This document shows positions 49,000 to 57,635 of a DNA stretch of 64,000 nucleotides, in pieces; position 1 is the stretch's first letter, and every line of letters begins with the position of its first letter. The notes beneath the pieces were generated by a model. That model saw only the letters and a list, made by a program, of their open reading frames with translations, was not told the origin of the DNA and did not search any database. The stretch is from Bryobacterales bacterium (GTDB lineage Bacteria > Acidobacteriota > Terriglobia > Bryobacterales > Bryobacteraceae), in assembly GCA_016721425.1 (NCBI GenBank), contig JADKID010000038.1, positions 806,001-870,000 of the forward strand. Direction: 5' to 3'. The position numbers and the translations under genes are program-made.

Positions 49000-50589
49000 T
49001 CAACCCTGTACGCGCTCATGTCTATCAGACCAGAAGCGCTCGCGCAACACGAGCTTGCGGATCTTGCCCGTGCCGGTCTTGGGCAGGGGCTCTTCGGAGA
49101 TCTCAAAGCGGCGCGGCAGTTTGAACTTGCCCAGCCGGAATTTGAGGAACTCGAGCAGCGCCTCTTCGGTCAGTTGCCGGCCCGGCTTAAGCACGATGAT
49201 GGCCGCCGGTACCTCACCCCATTGTTCATCGGGCGCGGCCACGACGGCGCATTCCAGCACGTCGTCGTGAGCGAAGATGGCCCGCTCCACCTCGAGCGAT
49301 GAGATGTTTTCGCCGCCGGAGATGATGATCTCCTTCTTGCGGTCCACGATGTGGATGTAGCCCTCTTCGTCCCACACCGCCATGTCGCCGCTGTAAAACC
49401 AGCCGTCGCGGATGACGGCCTCGGTGGCGGACGGCTCGCGGTAGTAGCCGAGCATGACGTTGTCGCCCTGCGCCACCACCTCGCCGATCGTTTGGCCATC
49501 GCGCGGCACACTGTTGCCGTAGAGATCCACGACGCGCACCGTGGTGCCGGGAATGGCCCAACCGGCCATCGACTGGCGGCGGTGGCGCTCGTCGTCGTCC
49601 AAGTCAGTCAGGGTCGATTTCGGCCGGGCCACTGTTAGGATCGGGCAGGTCTCGGTGAGGCCGTAGCCGGCGTGCACCAGGCAATGGAACGCCGCCTCCA
49701 TACGGGCAATCAGTTCAGGCGACGAGGCTGCACCGCCCATCATGATGCGCTTCAGGCTGGAGAGATCGTAGTTGGGCAGCTCCGGTGAATTGAGCAACAT
49801 GTTGCCCATTGTGGGCACCAGGCTCATCTCGGTGGCCTTGTGTTGTTGGATCAGCGAAAACACGGCGACGGGATCAAATCGCCGCACCATCACCTGTTTG
49901 AACCCGAGCATGGTGGAGGTTTGCGGGCGGGACCAGCCGTTGGCGTGGAACAGCGGGATGGTGTGCAGATCGATGGTGTTGGCGGGGTCGTCCACCGTGC
50001 CCGTGACGGCCAGCGCGCTCAGGTAGAGATTGCGGTGCGTCAGCATGACGCCTTTGGGCGTGCCGGTGGAGCCGGAGGTGTAAAAGAGCTCGGCCACAGC
50101 GTTTTCATCCACGCGCAGAATATCGGGCGCGTGGGGCGTGCCCTCGCTGAGAAGCTCCTCATAGGTAAAAGCAGCCTGCGGCACGGCGGAATCGAGCGTG
50201 ACCCAGAGGCGGACCTCGGGGCACTCCGGCTGGAGCTGATCGACCAGCGTGAGGAAGTCGTTCTCAAACAGCACCATCTTCGCGCCGGAGTGGTTCAGGA
50301 TGGTGATGAACTCCAACGGTGACAGGCGCACGTTCAGGGGCATGACAATGGCGCCGGCCTGCACCACGCCGTAGTAGCCTTCCAGCAGTTTGTGCGTGTT
50401 GAAGCTGAGATAGGCGACGCGGTCGCCGGGCTCGATGCCGTGTTTGCCCAGGGCGGAGGCCAACCGGTGGCAACGGGTGCCAAACTCGGCGTAGGTGAAG
50501 GACAGGTCTCCGCAGACGAGACCGGTCTTGTTGGCAAAGAGATCGAGGGCGCGTTCGAGACAGCGCAGCGGCGTGAGGGGCACGTTCAT
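49000..50589 (-). CDS. Acyl-CoA synthetase (AMP-forming, medium/long-chain fatty acid-CoA ligase family)
   Basis: 529 residues. It activates a carboxylic acid via an acyl-AMP. The P-loop LFYTSGSTGTPKGVMLTHRN, the GYGLTETCPI motif, the hinge YSGDMAVWDEEGYIHIVDRKKEII and the C-terminal catalytic lysine in PRRFEISEEPLPKTGTGKIRK are intact. The substrate pocket cannot be read by eye; the pattern resembles medium-chain ligases. It follows prmA by 9 bases on the same strand. Confidence 0.92.
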   Translation of the reverse strand: MNVPLTPLRCLERALDLFANKTGLVCGDLSFTYAEFGTRCHRLASALGKHGIEPGDRVAYLSFNTHKLLEGYYGVVQAGAIVMPLNVRLSPLEFITILNHSGAKMVLFENDFLTLVDQLQPECPEVRLWVTLDSAVPQAAFTYEELLSEGTPHAPDILRVDENAVAELFYTSGSTGTPKGVMLTHRNLYLSALAVTGTVDDPANTIDLHTIPLFHANGWSRPQTSTMLGFKQVMVRRFDPVAVFSLIQQHKATEMSLVPTMGNMLLNSPELPNYDLSSLKRIMMGGAASSPELIARMEAAFHCLVHAGYGLTETCPILTVARPKSTLTDLDDDERHRRQSMAGWAIPGTTVRVVDLYGNSVPRDGQTIGEVVAQGDNVMLGYYREPSATEAVIRDGWFYSGDMAVWDEEGYIHIVDRKKEIIISGGENISSLEVERAIFAHDDVLECAVVAAPDEQWGEVPAAIIVLKPGRQLTEEALLEFLKFRLGKFKLPRRFEISEEPLPKTGTGKIRKLVLRERFWSDRHERVQG

Positions 50590-50621
50590 CAGGCGGCTCC
50601 TTTCGGCTAATCCGGTAAATG

Positions 50622-51104
50622 CTATTTGGCTCTGGATGCTTTGTAAGCGTCGCGCGCTGCACGAATCTGGCGCGCGTGCTTTTCGGCGTGCTCGGTGTAG
50701 ATGCCGAGTAACTCATAGAGAGACACGGCGCCGCGCTCGGAGTGGATGCCGGTGCGGAGCCATGTGTCGCCGGACTGGACTTTGAGCAGTTCGTGATTCT
50801 CGCCGCGCATGCGCCGGAAAGTCTCCAGCATCTGCGAGAACTTGCGCGTGGTGTAGCCGAGCTTGGTGGCCCAGGCGTCCTGATCGTAGGCCACGATGGT
50901 GGGGTTGTCCTCGGCGATGACGCGCGAGAACCGGTCGCGCCCGACAATCTCGGAGTCGGCCAGATGGGAGACGATTTGCCGGACGCTCCACTTGCCGGGG
51001 GCGGAGACGAAATCAAGCTCGGAGCCGGCCGCGCCGGTGGTGATGGCAGCGATGAGTTCGGCGCCGCGGCGGAAGCGTTCAAGGAGATCGGGGATGTCGT
51101 TCAT
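50622..51104 (-). CDS. DinB-like four-helix-bundle protein
   Basis: 160 residues. The DinB/YfiT fold is suggested by KWSVRQIVSHLADSEIVGRDRF (metal His), a middle helix with HELLKVQ, and a final IYTEHAEKHARQIRAAR carrying the second and third His ligands. Such proteins are thiol transferases or metal-binding proteins of stress responses. It lies in line with the acyl-CoA ligase, 32 bases away. Confidence 0.85.
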   Translation of the reverse strand: MNDIPDLLERFRRGAELIAAITTGAAGSELDFVSAPGKWSVRQIVSHLADSEIVGRDRFSRVIAEDNPTIVAYDQDAWATKLGYTTRKFSQMLETFRRMRGENHELLKVQSGDTWLRTGIHSERGAVSLYELLGIYTEHAEKHARQIRAARDAYKASRAK

Positions 51105-51110
51105 GGGGTT

Positions 51111-51281
51111 TCAGTAGTAGTCGGCACAGCTCATGTAATAGCCGCATCGCTCGCAGAAGAGCTTGCATTTGCGCGGTTGCAGGCGGGTGGAACAGACGGG
51201 GCACCAGAGCATCGGCTCATCGTTGTCACTGGGCTGGCGCACCGGATCCGCCCCCTCAGGCGGTTTCTGGTCGGGCTGCAT
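51111..51281 (-). CDS. Small zinc-ribbon protein
   Basis: 56 residues, too short for most gene finders. Two CxxC-type knuckles are present: C27-P-V-C30 and C43-E-R-C46, with C39 and C52 nearby. The N-terminus is Pro/Asp-rich and the end is YYMSCADYY. It resembles zinc-beta-ribbon domains of transcription or ribosome factors. The start is an ATG at 51281 with a TATAAC box 11 bases upstream. The DinB gene begins 6 bases after its stop. Coding is supported by the perfectly spaced cysteines. Confidence 0.7.
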   Translation of the reverse strand: MQPDQKPPEGADPVRQPSDNDEPMLWCPVCSTRLQPRKCKLFCERCGYYMSCADYY

Positions 51282-51292
51282 CGAAGATCACC

Positions 51293-51300
51293 GTTATAAT
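51293..51300. promoter_or_regulatory. shared symmetric -10 box between two small divergent genes
   Basis: Plus-strand TATAAT (51295-51300) and minus-strand TATAAC (51293-51298) share TTATAA. They serve starts at 51313 and 51281, 12 and 11 bases away. Confidence 0.5.
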
Positions 51301-51312
51301 AGCGCCAATCCG

Positions 51313-51477
51313 ATGTCGAAGAGAATCCGGCCAACTGAGGAACTCTGGTGGCGCCAACTAGGTGGAAGGCCCTACCTTGCGGTTGGGACTCCACGGAGTG
51401 ATAATCAGGAACGGCCTAAATGGCAGCTGATGCTCAACGTACTGGATTTTGCGATGAACTCATGGGACAACTGGTGA
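51313..51477 (+). CDS. Small hypothetical protein
   Basis: 54 residues, MSKRIRPTEELWWRQLGG...NVLDFAMNSWDNW, rich in Trp and Arg. A consensus TATAAT lies 12 bases before the start, which favours a real short or leaderless gene. No family recognised. Confidence 0.45.
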   Translation: MSKRIRPTEELWWRQLGGRPYLAVGTPRSDNQERPKWQLMLNVLDFAMNSWDNW

Positions 51478-51631
51478 CGCAGTCTTTAGCGGGCCGGCGC
51501 TATCCGGCGCAGATGAGCGTTTGCGAGGGCGGCGGCGCGGAGCCGGTGGCGAAACGAGTTCTGGTAAACGGAGTGATCGAGGCTGGCGCCGATGCCTACG
51601 GGTATCGTGCGGCCTGCGCCTGGTGAACACG

Positions 51632-51919
51632 ATGCAAACAGACTTTGGTTGGATGCTCGTCCGGCTCTGCTACGCGGGCCCATTGCTGTACATCGGGCTG
51701 GCGATGGCACTGGATCCCGAAGCATTTGTCCGGTTGCTGAGCAACCTGGCGCGTGGAATCCGTAGCTTTCAACAACAGCTGCAAGGGTTGCGCGGACAGC
51801 CGCTGCCGGGTGAAGGGACGCCCTTCGCCGTATCTCGTGGTGGGCGAATGGTTTTCCAGATAGCGGGCGCGGCATTGGCGCTTGTCGCCCTGCTCCACCT
51901 GATGGGCGTTGTCACCTAG
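51632..51919 (+). CDS. Small membrane protein
   Basis: 95 residues from ATG 51632 (51623 GTG possible). Two hydrophobic helices (about 8-25 and 73-92) flank a charged loop with an Arg-rich LSNLARGIRSFQQQLQGLRGQ segment. The 150-base stretch before it holds no clear promoter. The end overlaps the propeller gene convergently by 4 bases. No family recognised. Confidence 0.5.
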   Translation: MQTDFGWMLVRLCYAGPLLYIGLAMALDPEAFVRLLSNLARGIRSFQQQLQGLRGQPLPGEGTPFAVSRGGRMVFQIAGAALALVALLHLMGVVT

Positions 51920-53205
51920 CGGCCTGGATTTGCCGCGACAGCCCAGAGGTGGCTCGCGGTGCGAATATAGAGCCGCCCGTTGGCGATGGCCGGCGAGGCG
52001 TGGGCCGCCTCGTCGAGCGTGTTGCTGCCGAGCACAACGTGCTCCGGGCCAGCCTGAATGATGAACGTCTCGCCGTCCTCACTCGTCAAAAAGATCTTGC
52101 CGTCAAACGCCACCGGAGATGCGCTAAAAGTGGCGGGCTTCGGCACTCGCTTGCCCTCGTAGACGAGCTTGCCGGTGCGGGCATCGAGGCACGTCAGCAG
52201 ACCGCGGTCCGTGGGGATGTAGAGATAGTCACCGTAGAGAATGGGCGACGGAACATAGGCCGTACCCTTCTCGTAGCTCCAGGCCAGCGTCCCGTCGTTC
52301 CTGATCCCGTACACGCGCTTATCCGGATAGCCGGCGCTGGGGAAGATCATGCCCAGCCCCGAGACGATACTGGGTACGGTATTGCCCACCACGCCCTTGG
52401 TGCGCCATAGCTCCTTGCCGCTGCGCGGGTCGTAGGCGATGGTGTTGGTCATGCCCGGGGCAACCAACATCGGCTGAGAGCCGTTGTAGACGATGCTGGG
52501 CGTGGACCAGTTGGCCGCCTCTTTGCGCGCCACCTTCCACACCACTTTGCCGTCCTTGGCCGAAAGCGCAGCCAGGAAGGAATCCGCACCCTCCTCCTGA
52601 TCGCACAACACCAGCACGAGGTCTTCGAACAGGACCGGCGAGGAGGCAGGCCCCATGCCGACCGTGCCGATGGGCCCCAGCGACGTCTTCCACTTCAGTT
52701 TGCCGCCGGGCGTGTAGGCATAGACGCCCTGGGATTCGAAGCTGACGTAGACGGCCTTGCCGTCGGTGACCGGAGTGGGCGTGGCGTAGGTGTTCTTCTT
52801 GTGGCGATCGTCGTAGACGCGGCCTTCGTAGGCGGTTTGCTGCCACTGGATTTTCCCGGATTGCGCGTCGACGGCCAGGACGATCAGGCGGTGGGCGCGA
52901 TCGGCGCCGGCGGAGTCCGGGTGGCGAAACTCCTGGCCTTCCTGCATGTGCTTGGGTGCCTTGGCGCCCTGGATGGGGTCCAATTCCAGAGAGGTGGTCA
53001 GGAAGATCTGTTTGCCCCACACAACCGGAGAAGAGTGGCCACGGCCGGGGATCTCCGCCTTCCAGGCGATGTTGCGCGTGGTGCTCCACTCGTTGGGCAG
53101 TCCCTTCTCCGTCGAGACTCCGTTGCCGCCCGGCCCGCGCCACTGCGGCCAGTTTTCGGCTTGTGCGGCCAGGGCGAAGAGCAGACAGGCAAGTATCGGT
53201 TTCAT
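51916..53205 (-). CDS. Secreted PQQ-type beta-propeller protein
   Basis: 429 residues with a signal peptide (MKPILACLLFALAAQAENWPQWRGPGGNG, the usual NWPQWRGP opening). Repeated blades follow (LAVDAQSGKIQWQQT, VYAYTPGGKLKWKTS, LSAKDGKVVWKVA, YDPRSGKELWRTKG, LDARTGKLVYEG). These have the W-docking pattern of PQQ propellers but no enzymatic domain, so it is probably a scaffold or sensor in the periplasm. Confidence 0.87.
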   Translation of the reverse strand: MKPILACLLFALAAQAENWPQWRGPGGNGVSTEKGLPNEWSTTRNIAWKAEIPGRGHSSPVVWGKQIFLTTSLELDPIQGAKAPKHMQEGQEFRHPDSAGADRAHRLIVLAVDAQSGKIQWQQTAYEGRVYDDRHKKNTYATPTPVTDGKAVYVSFESQGVYAYTPGGKLKWKTSLGPIGTVGMGPASSPVLFEDLVLVLCDQEEGADSFLAALSAKDGKVVWKVARKEAANWSTPSIVYNGSQPMLVAPGMTNTIAYDPRSGKELWRTKGVVGNTVPSIVSGLGMIFPSAGYPDKRVYGIRNDGTLAWSYEKGTAYVPSPILYGDYLYIPTDRGLLTCLDARTGKLVYEGKRVPKPATFSASPVAFDGKIFLTSEDGETFIIQAGPEHVVLGSNTLDEAAHASPAIANGRLYIRTASHLWAVAANPGR

Positions 53206-53241
53206 TCGGACAACTCCTCTGATGGCACGCTTGGTGGCACG

Positions 53242-53955
53242 CTAATCCAGTTCGGCGTACTCACCCGGCACGATCTGTCTCGTGCGCGGCAGTCGCCCGC
53301 GAAAGCTCTGATACCCCACAAACGCCAGTAATCCAACGAAGACAACGAGCTTCATGACATCAGACGCGCGAGAGCGCGGAAGGACTTGCCACAAAATGCC
53401 GAGCACCGGCTGGGCGATGCACATGGCCCATACCGTTCCGTAGAAATAGCGGCGCTCATGGCCCTCGCCGGCCGTGGAGGGGCCCACGCGGGGCAGCTTG
53501 CCCAGGGCGCCAAGGATCCAGATGGGGATCACGATCGGAAAATATCCATACCAGTAGATCTGCTTCATGATCCACTGGCCGGTGACGATGGCCACCAGCA
53601 GTCCGGTGATATTCAGCAACCCGTAGCTGATGGCCGCGCTCCACGCGAACGTGTAGCAGACGCGGCGGTAGAGCGGGTTGGGCCGGTCCTCGGTAAACCG
53701 GATGATGTAGGGCGCCGGTTCGCATCCGGGCAGCTTTCCGCGCAGGCCGGCGATGCCGGTTCCGATCAGTACAGCCACCAGCCACCAGACCAAGTCTCCG
53801 TGGAGGCCTTCGGTGAACAGCCGGAACGTCACCGGCCCAGGAATGAGGAAGAAGACAAAGATCCAGATGGGCCAGTGGTTGAAGCGATAGTACGTCTTGT
53901 TGCGCGTGCGGATCTTGCGCTCACTGGCGAATTCGAGTTTGACCTGCGGGTTCAT
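53242..53955 (-). CDS. Polytopic membrane protein of unknown function
   Basis: 237 residues from ATG 53955 (GGAG nine bases upstream). About six helices, starting FNHWPIWIFVFFLIPGPV, with a loop LPGCEPAPYIIRFTEDRPNPLYRRVCYTF containing two cysteines and an Arg-rich end. No family recognised. It is divergent from the SDR gene with a 64-base gap. Confidence 0.6.
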   Translation of the reverse strand: MNPQVKLEFASERKIRTRNKTYYRFNHWPIWIFVFFLIPGPVTFRLFTEGLHGDLVWWLVAVLIGTGIAGLRGKLPGCEPAPYIIRFTEDRPNPLYRRVCYTFAWSAAISYGLLNITGLLVAIVTGQWIMKQIYWYGYFPIVIPIWILGALGKLPRVGPSTAGEGHERRYFYGTVWAMCIAQPVLGILWQVLPRSRASDVMKLVVFVGLLAFVGYQSFRGRLPRTRQIVPGEYAELD

Positions 53956-54005
53956 GGCAAAAACTCCAGTTTGGCATAGGGGACCACGCAGCGTGGCCGG
54001 ACGGG

Positions 54006-54011
54006 TACAAT
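54006..54011 (+). promoter_or_regulatory. candidate -10 box (TACAAT) for the SDR at 54020
   Basis: TACAAT ends eight bases before the ATG with no Shine-Dalgarno between. Confidence 0.35.
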
Positions 54012-54019
54012 CGTGTGCT

Positions 54020-54808
54020 ATGAGGCTGGATTTTTCGGGGCAGCGGGCGCTTGTAACGGGAGGCGCAAACGGCATTGGCCGGGCGATTTCAGAAGCGCTG
54101 GCGGCCTGCGGCGCGGAGGTTTTCGTGTTGGATCTCGAGCGGGAGAGGCCAGCCGAGCGGGCTGCTGAGTTTGGCGCGACGGGGTTCAATGCCGATGTGA
54201 CCGATCCTGGCTCGCTCGCCGCCGCCTTCGCTGCCGCCGGTCCGTTGGATGTAGTGGTGGCCAATGCCGGCACCGTAGCCGCTGCCGCCCTGACCGACAC
54301 CACCACCGAAGTTTGGGATCGCACGCTGCGTGTCAACCTGAGCGGCGCATTTCACACGATGAAACTGGCCGCCGAGCAGATGAAGCCGCGCCGGCGGGGC
54401 GCCATCGTCCTGACGGCCTCGACAAACTCCTACGATGGTGAGCCGGATCTCTCCGCCTACAACGCCACAAAGGCCGGATTGCTGGGCCTCCTGCACACTG
54501 GCGCCGGCGAGTTGGGTCCTTATGGGATCAGAGTGAATGCGGTTTGCCCCGGCCTGATCCGCACACGCCTCACCACGGATCACTTCTCCCAGGGTTCCTT
54601 GCTGAAGGAGTATTTCCGTCACATCCCCCTGGGCCGCGGCGGACGGCCGGAGGAGGTGGCCAACGCGGTTGCGTTTCTGGCCTCCGACCTCGCCTCATTC
54701 ATCACAGGCGCCGCGCTGCTGATCGATGGCGGCCAGATGGCGACGAAGTTCGGGACCTGGAATGAGGCCTCCGCCGATTTCGTGACCGATCACTGGGAGT
54801 TGAAATAA
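54020..54808 (+). CDS. Short-chain dehydrogenase/reductase (SDR)
   Basis: 262 residues. Cofactor motif TGGANGIG, NAG at VVANAGT, catalytic S in LTASTNS and Y-x-x-x-K in SAYNATKAG, and the C-terminal GAALLIDGGQMATKFG are all present. The pattern matches glucose/3-oxoacyl dehydrogenases of the classical SDR group; substrate not predictable. The stop overlaps the ABC ATPase start by one base (TAATG). Confidence 0.88.
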   Translation: MRLDFSGQRALVTGGANGIGRAISEALAACGAEVFVLDLERERPAERAAEFGATGFNADVTDPGSLAAAFAAAGPLDVVVANAGTVAAAALTDTTTEVWDRTLRVNLSGAFHTMKLAAEQMKPRRRGAIVLTASTNSYDGEPDLSAYNATKAGLLGLLHTGAGELGPYGIRVNAVCPGLIRTRLTTDHFSQGSLLKEYFRHIPLGRGGRPEEVANAVAFLASDLASFITGAALLIDGGQMATKFGTWNEASADFVTDHWELK

Positions 54809-55530
54809 TGCCAACTCTGCTGGCCGAAGGACTCGCTAAATCCTTTGGCGACGTCCATGCCGTTAGCGGCGTTTCGCTGGCTGTCGAGGCCGGAGAGGTG
54901 GTGGGACTGCTCGGTCCGAACGGGGCGGGGAAGACTACCATCCTGCGCATGATCGCTGGGATTCTGGCCCCGGACGAGGGCTCCGTGCGCATTCAAGGCA
55001 TCGACATCGCGGCCGCTCCCCTGGCCGCCAAACAGAAGATCGGCTTCCATTCCGGCGACACGCAGCTCTACGGACGCCTAAACCCAAGGGAGGCGTTGCA
55101 GTATTTCGGGCGGCTCTATGGCATGGACGAGCCGCAACTCCAGTCGCGCATTGAACAGCTTGTGGCAGAGCTGGAAATGGGGTCATTCGCGGACCGTTCG
55201 TGCAGCACTCTCTCTTCCGGGCAGAAGCAGCGCGCCAACATCGCCCGCGCCTTTCTGCATCAGCCCGATCTAATGATTCTCGACGAGCCCACCAACGCAC
55301 TGGATGTGGTCAGCGGCCAGTTCATCGTCGAAGCCATCCGCCGCGAGCGCTCCGCAGGACGGGCGGTTCTTTTTTCTACGCACATCATGGGCGAGGCTGA
55401 GTATCTCTGCGACCGCGTGGCGCTGCTGCACCAGGGGCGGCTGGTGGATCAGGGGACGATTCCTGAGCTGCTGGCGCGCTCCGGCTGTGCCAACCTGACC
55501 GACGCCTTCCTGAGGAGTATCGCCGCATGA
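54808..55530 (+). CDS. ABC transporter ATP-binding protein (NatA-like)
   Basis: 240 residues. Walker A GPNGAGKTT, signature LSSGQKQR, Walker B MILDEPTNALD and H-loop STHIM are intact. NatA-type ATPases drive ABC-2 exporters of sodium or drugs. It overlaps the permease gene by ATGA, forming a complete transporter with 55527-57635. Confidence 0.93.
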   Translation: MPTLLAEGLAKSFGDVHAVSGVSLAVEAGEVVGLLGPNGAGKTTILRMIAGILAPDEGSVRIQGIDIAAAPLAAKQKIGFHSGDTQLYGRLNPREALQYFGRLYGMDEPQLQSRIEQLVAELEMGSFADRSCSTLSSGQKQRANIARAFLHQPDLMILDEPTNALDVVSGQFIVEAIRRERSAGRAVLFSTHIMGEAEYLCDRVALLHQGRLVDQGTIPELLARSGCANLTDAFLRSIAA

Positions 55531-57635
55531 GACCGCGCATCGTGTTCACCATCGTGCGCAAGGAGCTGCTGGAGGCCCTGCGCGACCGCCGCACGCTCTT
55601 CATGATGATCGCGCTGCCGATCCTCCTCTATCCCCTCTTGATCCTGGGCCTCAGCCGCCTGCAGGAGGGCCAGCAGGCAGCCACGGCCGCGCGCGCTTCC
55701 AGGGTGGCCGTGTGGGGCGAACTACCAGCCGAAACCGCCCAGCGCCTTTCGGAGAAGGGCAAGGTGGAGTTGCTTCCCTGGGCGGGTGCGCCGGAATCGG
55801 TTCGCGCCGGATTGACGATGAATCAGCTCAGCGCGCCGCCCTCTCCGCCTTTGGAGATGGAGGCTGCCGATCTGCCCCCCAAGCCCAGGAAGATGCCCGA
55901 TACGCTGTGGGCCAAGGCCGCCCAGCAGGCAATTCTCGACCGCAAGGCCGACGCAGTGCTCATCGCCTGGCCCGGCTTTGGGGAGCGCATCGGCAAGGGC
56001 GAGTTGGGCGTGGTGACCATCCTGTTCGACTCCGTCCGCGACAACTCCCGCAAAGCGCGCGACCGCGTCAGCGACGGGATGCGGCTCTACCGCGTGGAGC
56101 TCCAGAAGCAGCGCGAACGGAAGCTCAGCCTGCCGCCCGGCTTCTCTGTTGGCATCGAAATGCAATCCACCAACGTGGCCACCGAACAGCGCAAGTCGGG
56201 CCTGCTGATTGGAACGCTGCTGCCCTACATGCTCATCATGTTCTCGGCCATGAGCGGCTTCTACGCGGCCATCGACATGACGGCCGGCGAAAAAGAGCGC
56301 GGCACCATGCAGACTCTGCTCTGCGCTCCAGTGGAGTCCCTGGAGATCATTGGAGGCAAGTTTCTGGCAGTCTGGAGCATCGCCATGATCGCCACGGTGG
56401 TCAACCTCCTCAGCCTGGCGCTGACGTTTTCGCAGATCAAGATGCCCGGCATGCAGATGAGCACACCGCCATCGGCCTATCTGGTTGCCTTCCTGATGCT
56501 GATCCCCATCTCGCTCATGATCAACTCGGTCTTCCTGGCGGTTGGTGCCTTTGCCAAGGATTTCAAGGACGGCCAGAACTTCCTCACGCCGGTCCTGCTT
56601 GGCCTGCTCGTCCCGCTGTCGGTGACTATGACCCCGGGGGTTGAGCTCGATGGCTATCTGGCCTTTGTGCCCATCGTCAATATCGCGCTTCTCATCAAGG
56701 GCGTCTTTGTGGGCGAGTGGTCGGCGGATATGCTGTTCCTGGTTTTGGTCAGCTCCTTCTGCTACGCCTCGCTAGCTCTTGTTTTTGCCGCCAACGTCTG
56801 GGAGAAGAACGCGGTTTTGCTGGGGGGTAAGGAAAGATTCGGCAGCGTATTCGATTTCTCGCGCCGGCCAGGCGCTAAGCCCACGCCGGCTTCGTCGCTG
56901 CTGATCTTTGCGGTGGTGCTGGTGGCCGGGTTCTACGGCAGCCTGGCCCTGCTGAAACACGGGCTGCCCATCGTGCTGACTGTCACGCAGTACGGCTGTT
57001 TTCTTCTGCCCGTGCTGTTGCTGATCCGCATGAAGGGCTACGATTTTACAGAGACACTCCGGCTCCGCGCGCCCTCGCTGAAGGCGATCCTGGGTGCGGT
57101 GCTCATCGGTTGCTCCGCCTGGGCGGTCGCCGGCGGGCTGCTGGTTAGACTGCTTCCGCCGCCGGAATCGCTGCAAAAGGCGATGGAAAAGCTACTCATG
57201 CTGGACGAATCGGCGGTGCCGCTCTGGCAGGTTTGGGCGCTAATTGCGTTGACTCCAGCCATTTGCGAGGAGCTGCTCTTCCGCGGTCTCATCCTGTCCG
57301 GCTTCCGCCGCCTTGGCATGTGGCCGGCCATCCTCGCCACCAGTCTACTCTTCGGCCTGGCGCACGCATCCATCTACCGGATGCTACCCACCATGGCGCT
57401 CGGCATCCTATTCGGCTACGCCGTGTGGAAGACCAAATCCATCGCTGCCGGCATGATCTGCCACGCGTTGAACAACGGGCTGATGGCCACCATGGCGCGG
57501 TCGAAGCCGTTGATGATGCAGCTCGGGTTGGGTGAATCCAAGTTTGTCCCCTGGCACATCATCGGTATCTGCGCCGTTCTGCTGGCGGCCGGGTTGTGGT
57601 TGGTTCACAGCGACGAGGAGTCCACCACGGCCTGA
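55527..57635 (+). CDS. ABC-2 permease fused to a CPBP (Abi/CAAX-type) intramembrane protease domain
   Basis: 702 residues. The N-terminal half is a NatB-like permease: RKELLEALRDRRTLFMMIALPILLYPLLIL, a large soluble domain, then a helix cluster with FYAAIDMTAGEKERGTMQTLLCAPVE. From about residue 480 it has a CPBP/Abi (Rce1-like) membrane protease fold, with E581-E582-x-x-x-R586 (CEELLFRG), FGLAHASIYR and HALNNGLM. Rce1-type domains cleave CAAX or pheromone peptides and confer bacteriocin immunity; here the protease is physically tied to an exporter. The C-terminus overlaps the convergent DUF72 gene by 31 bases. Confidence 0.85.
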   Translation: MRPRIVFTIVRKELLEALRDRRTLFMMIALPILLYPLLILGLSRLQEGQQAATAARASRVAVWGELPAETAQRLSEKGKVELLPWAGAPESVRAGLTMNQLSAPPSPPLEMEAADLPPKPRKMPDTLWAKAAQQAILDRKADAVLIAWPGFGERIGKGELGVVTILFDSVRDNSRKARDRVSDGMRLYRVELQKQRERKLSLPPGFSVGIEMQSTNVATEQRKSGLLIGTLLPYMLIMFSAMSGFYAAIDMTAGEKERGTMQTLLCAPVESLEIIGGKFLAVWSIAMIATVVNLLSLALTFSQIKMPGMQMSTPPSAYLVAFLMLIPISLMINSVFLAVGAFAKDFKDGQNFLTPVLLGLLVPLSVTMTPGVELDGYLAFVPIVNIALLIKGVFVGEWSADMLFLVLVSSFCYASLALVFAANVWEKNAVLLGGKERFGSVFDFSRRPGAKPTPASSLLIFAVVLVAGFYGSLALLKHGLPIVLTVTQYGCFLLPVLLLIRMKGYDFTETLRLRAPSLKAILGAVLIGCSAWAVAGGLLVRLLPPPESLQKAMEKLLMLDESAVPLWQVWALIALTPAICEELLFRGLILSGFRRLGMWPAILATSLLFGLAHASIYRMLPTMALGILFGYAVWKTKSIAAGMICHALNNGLMATMARSKPLMMQLGLGESKFVPWHIIGICAVLLAAGLWLVHSDEESTTA

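Noticed and set aside
51420..51626. 68-residue plus-strand frame between two small genes
   Set aside because: Overlaps the end of the 54-residue gene, no promoter or ribosome site of its own, no recognisable composition.
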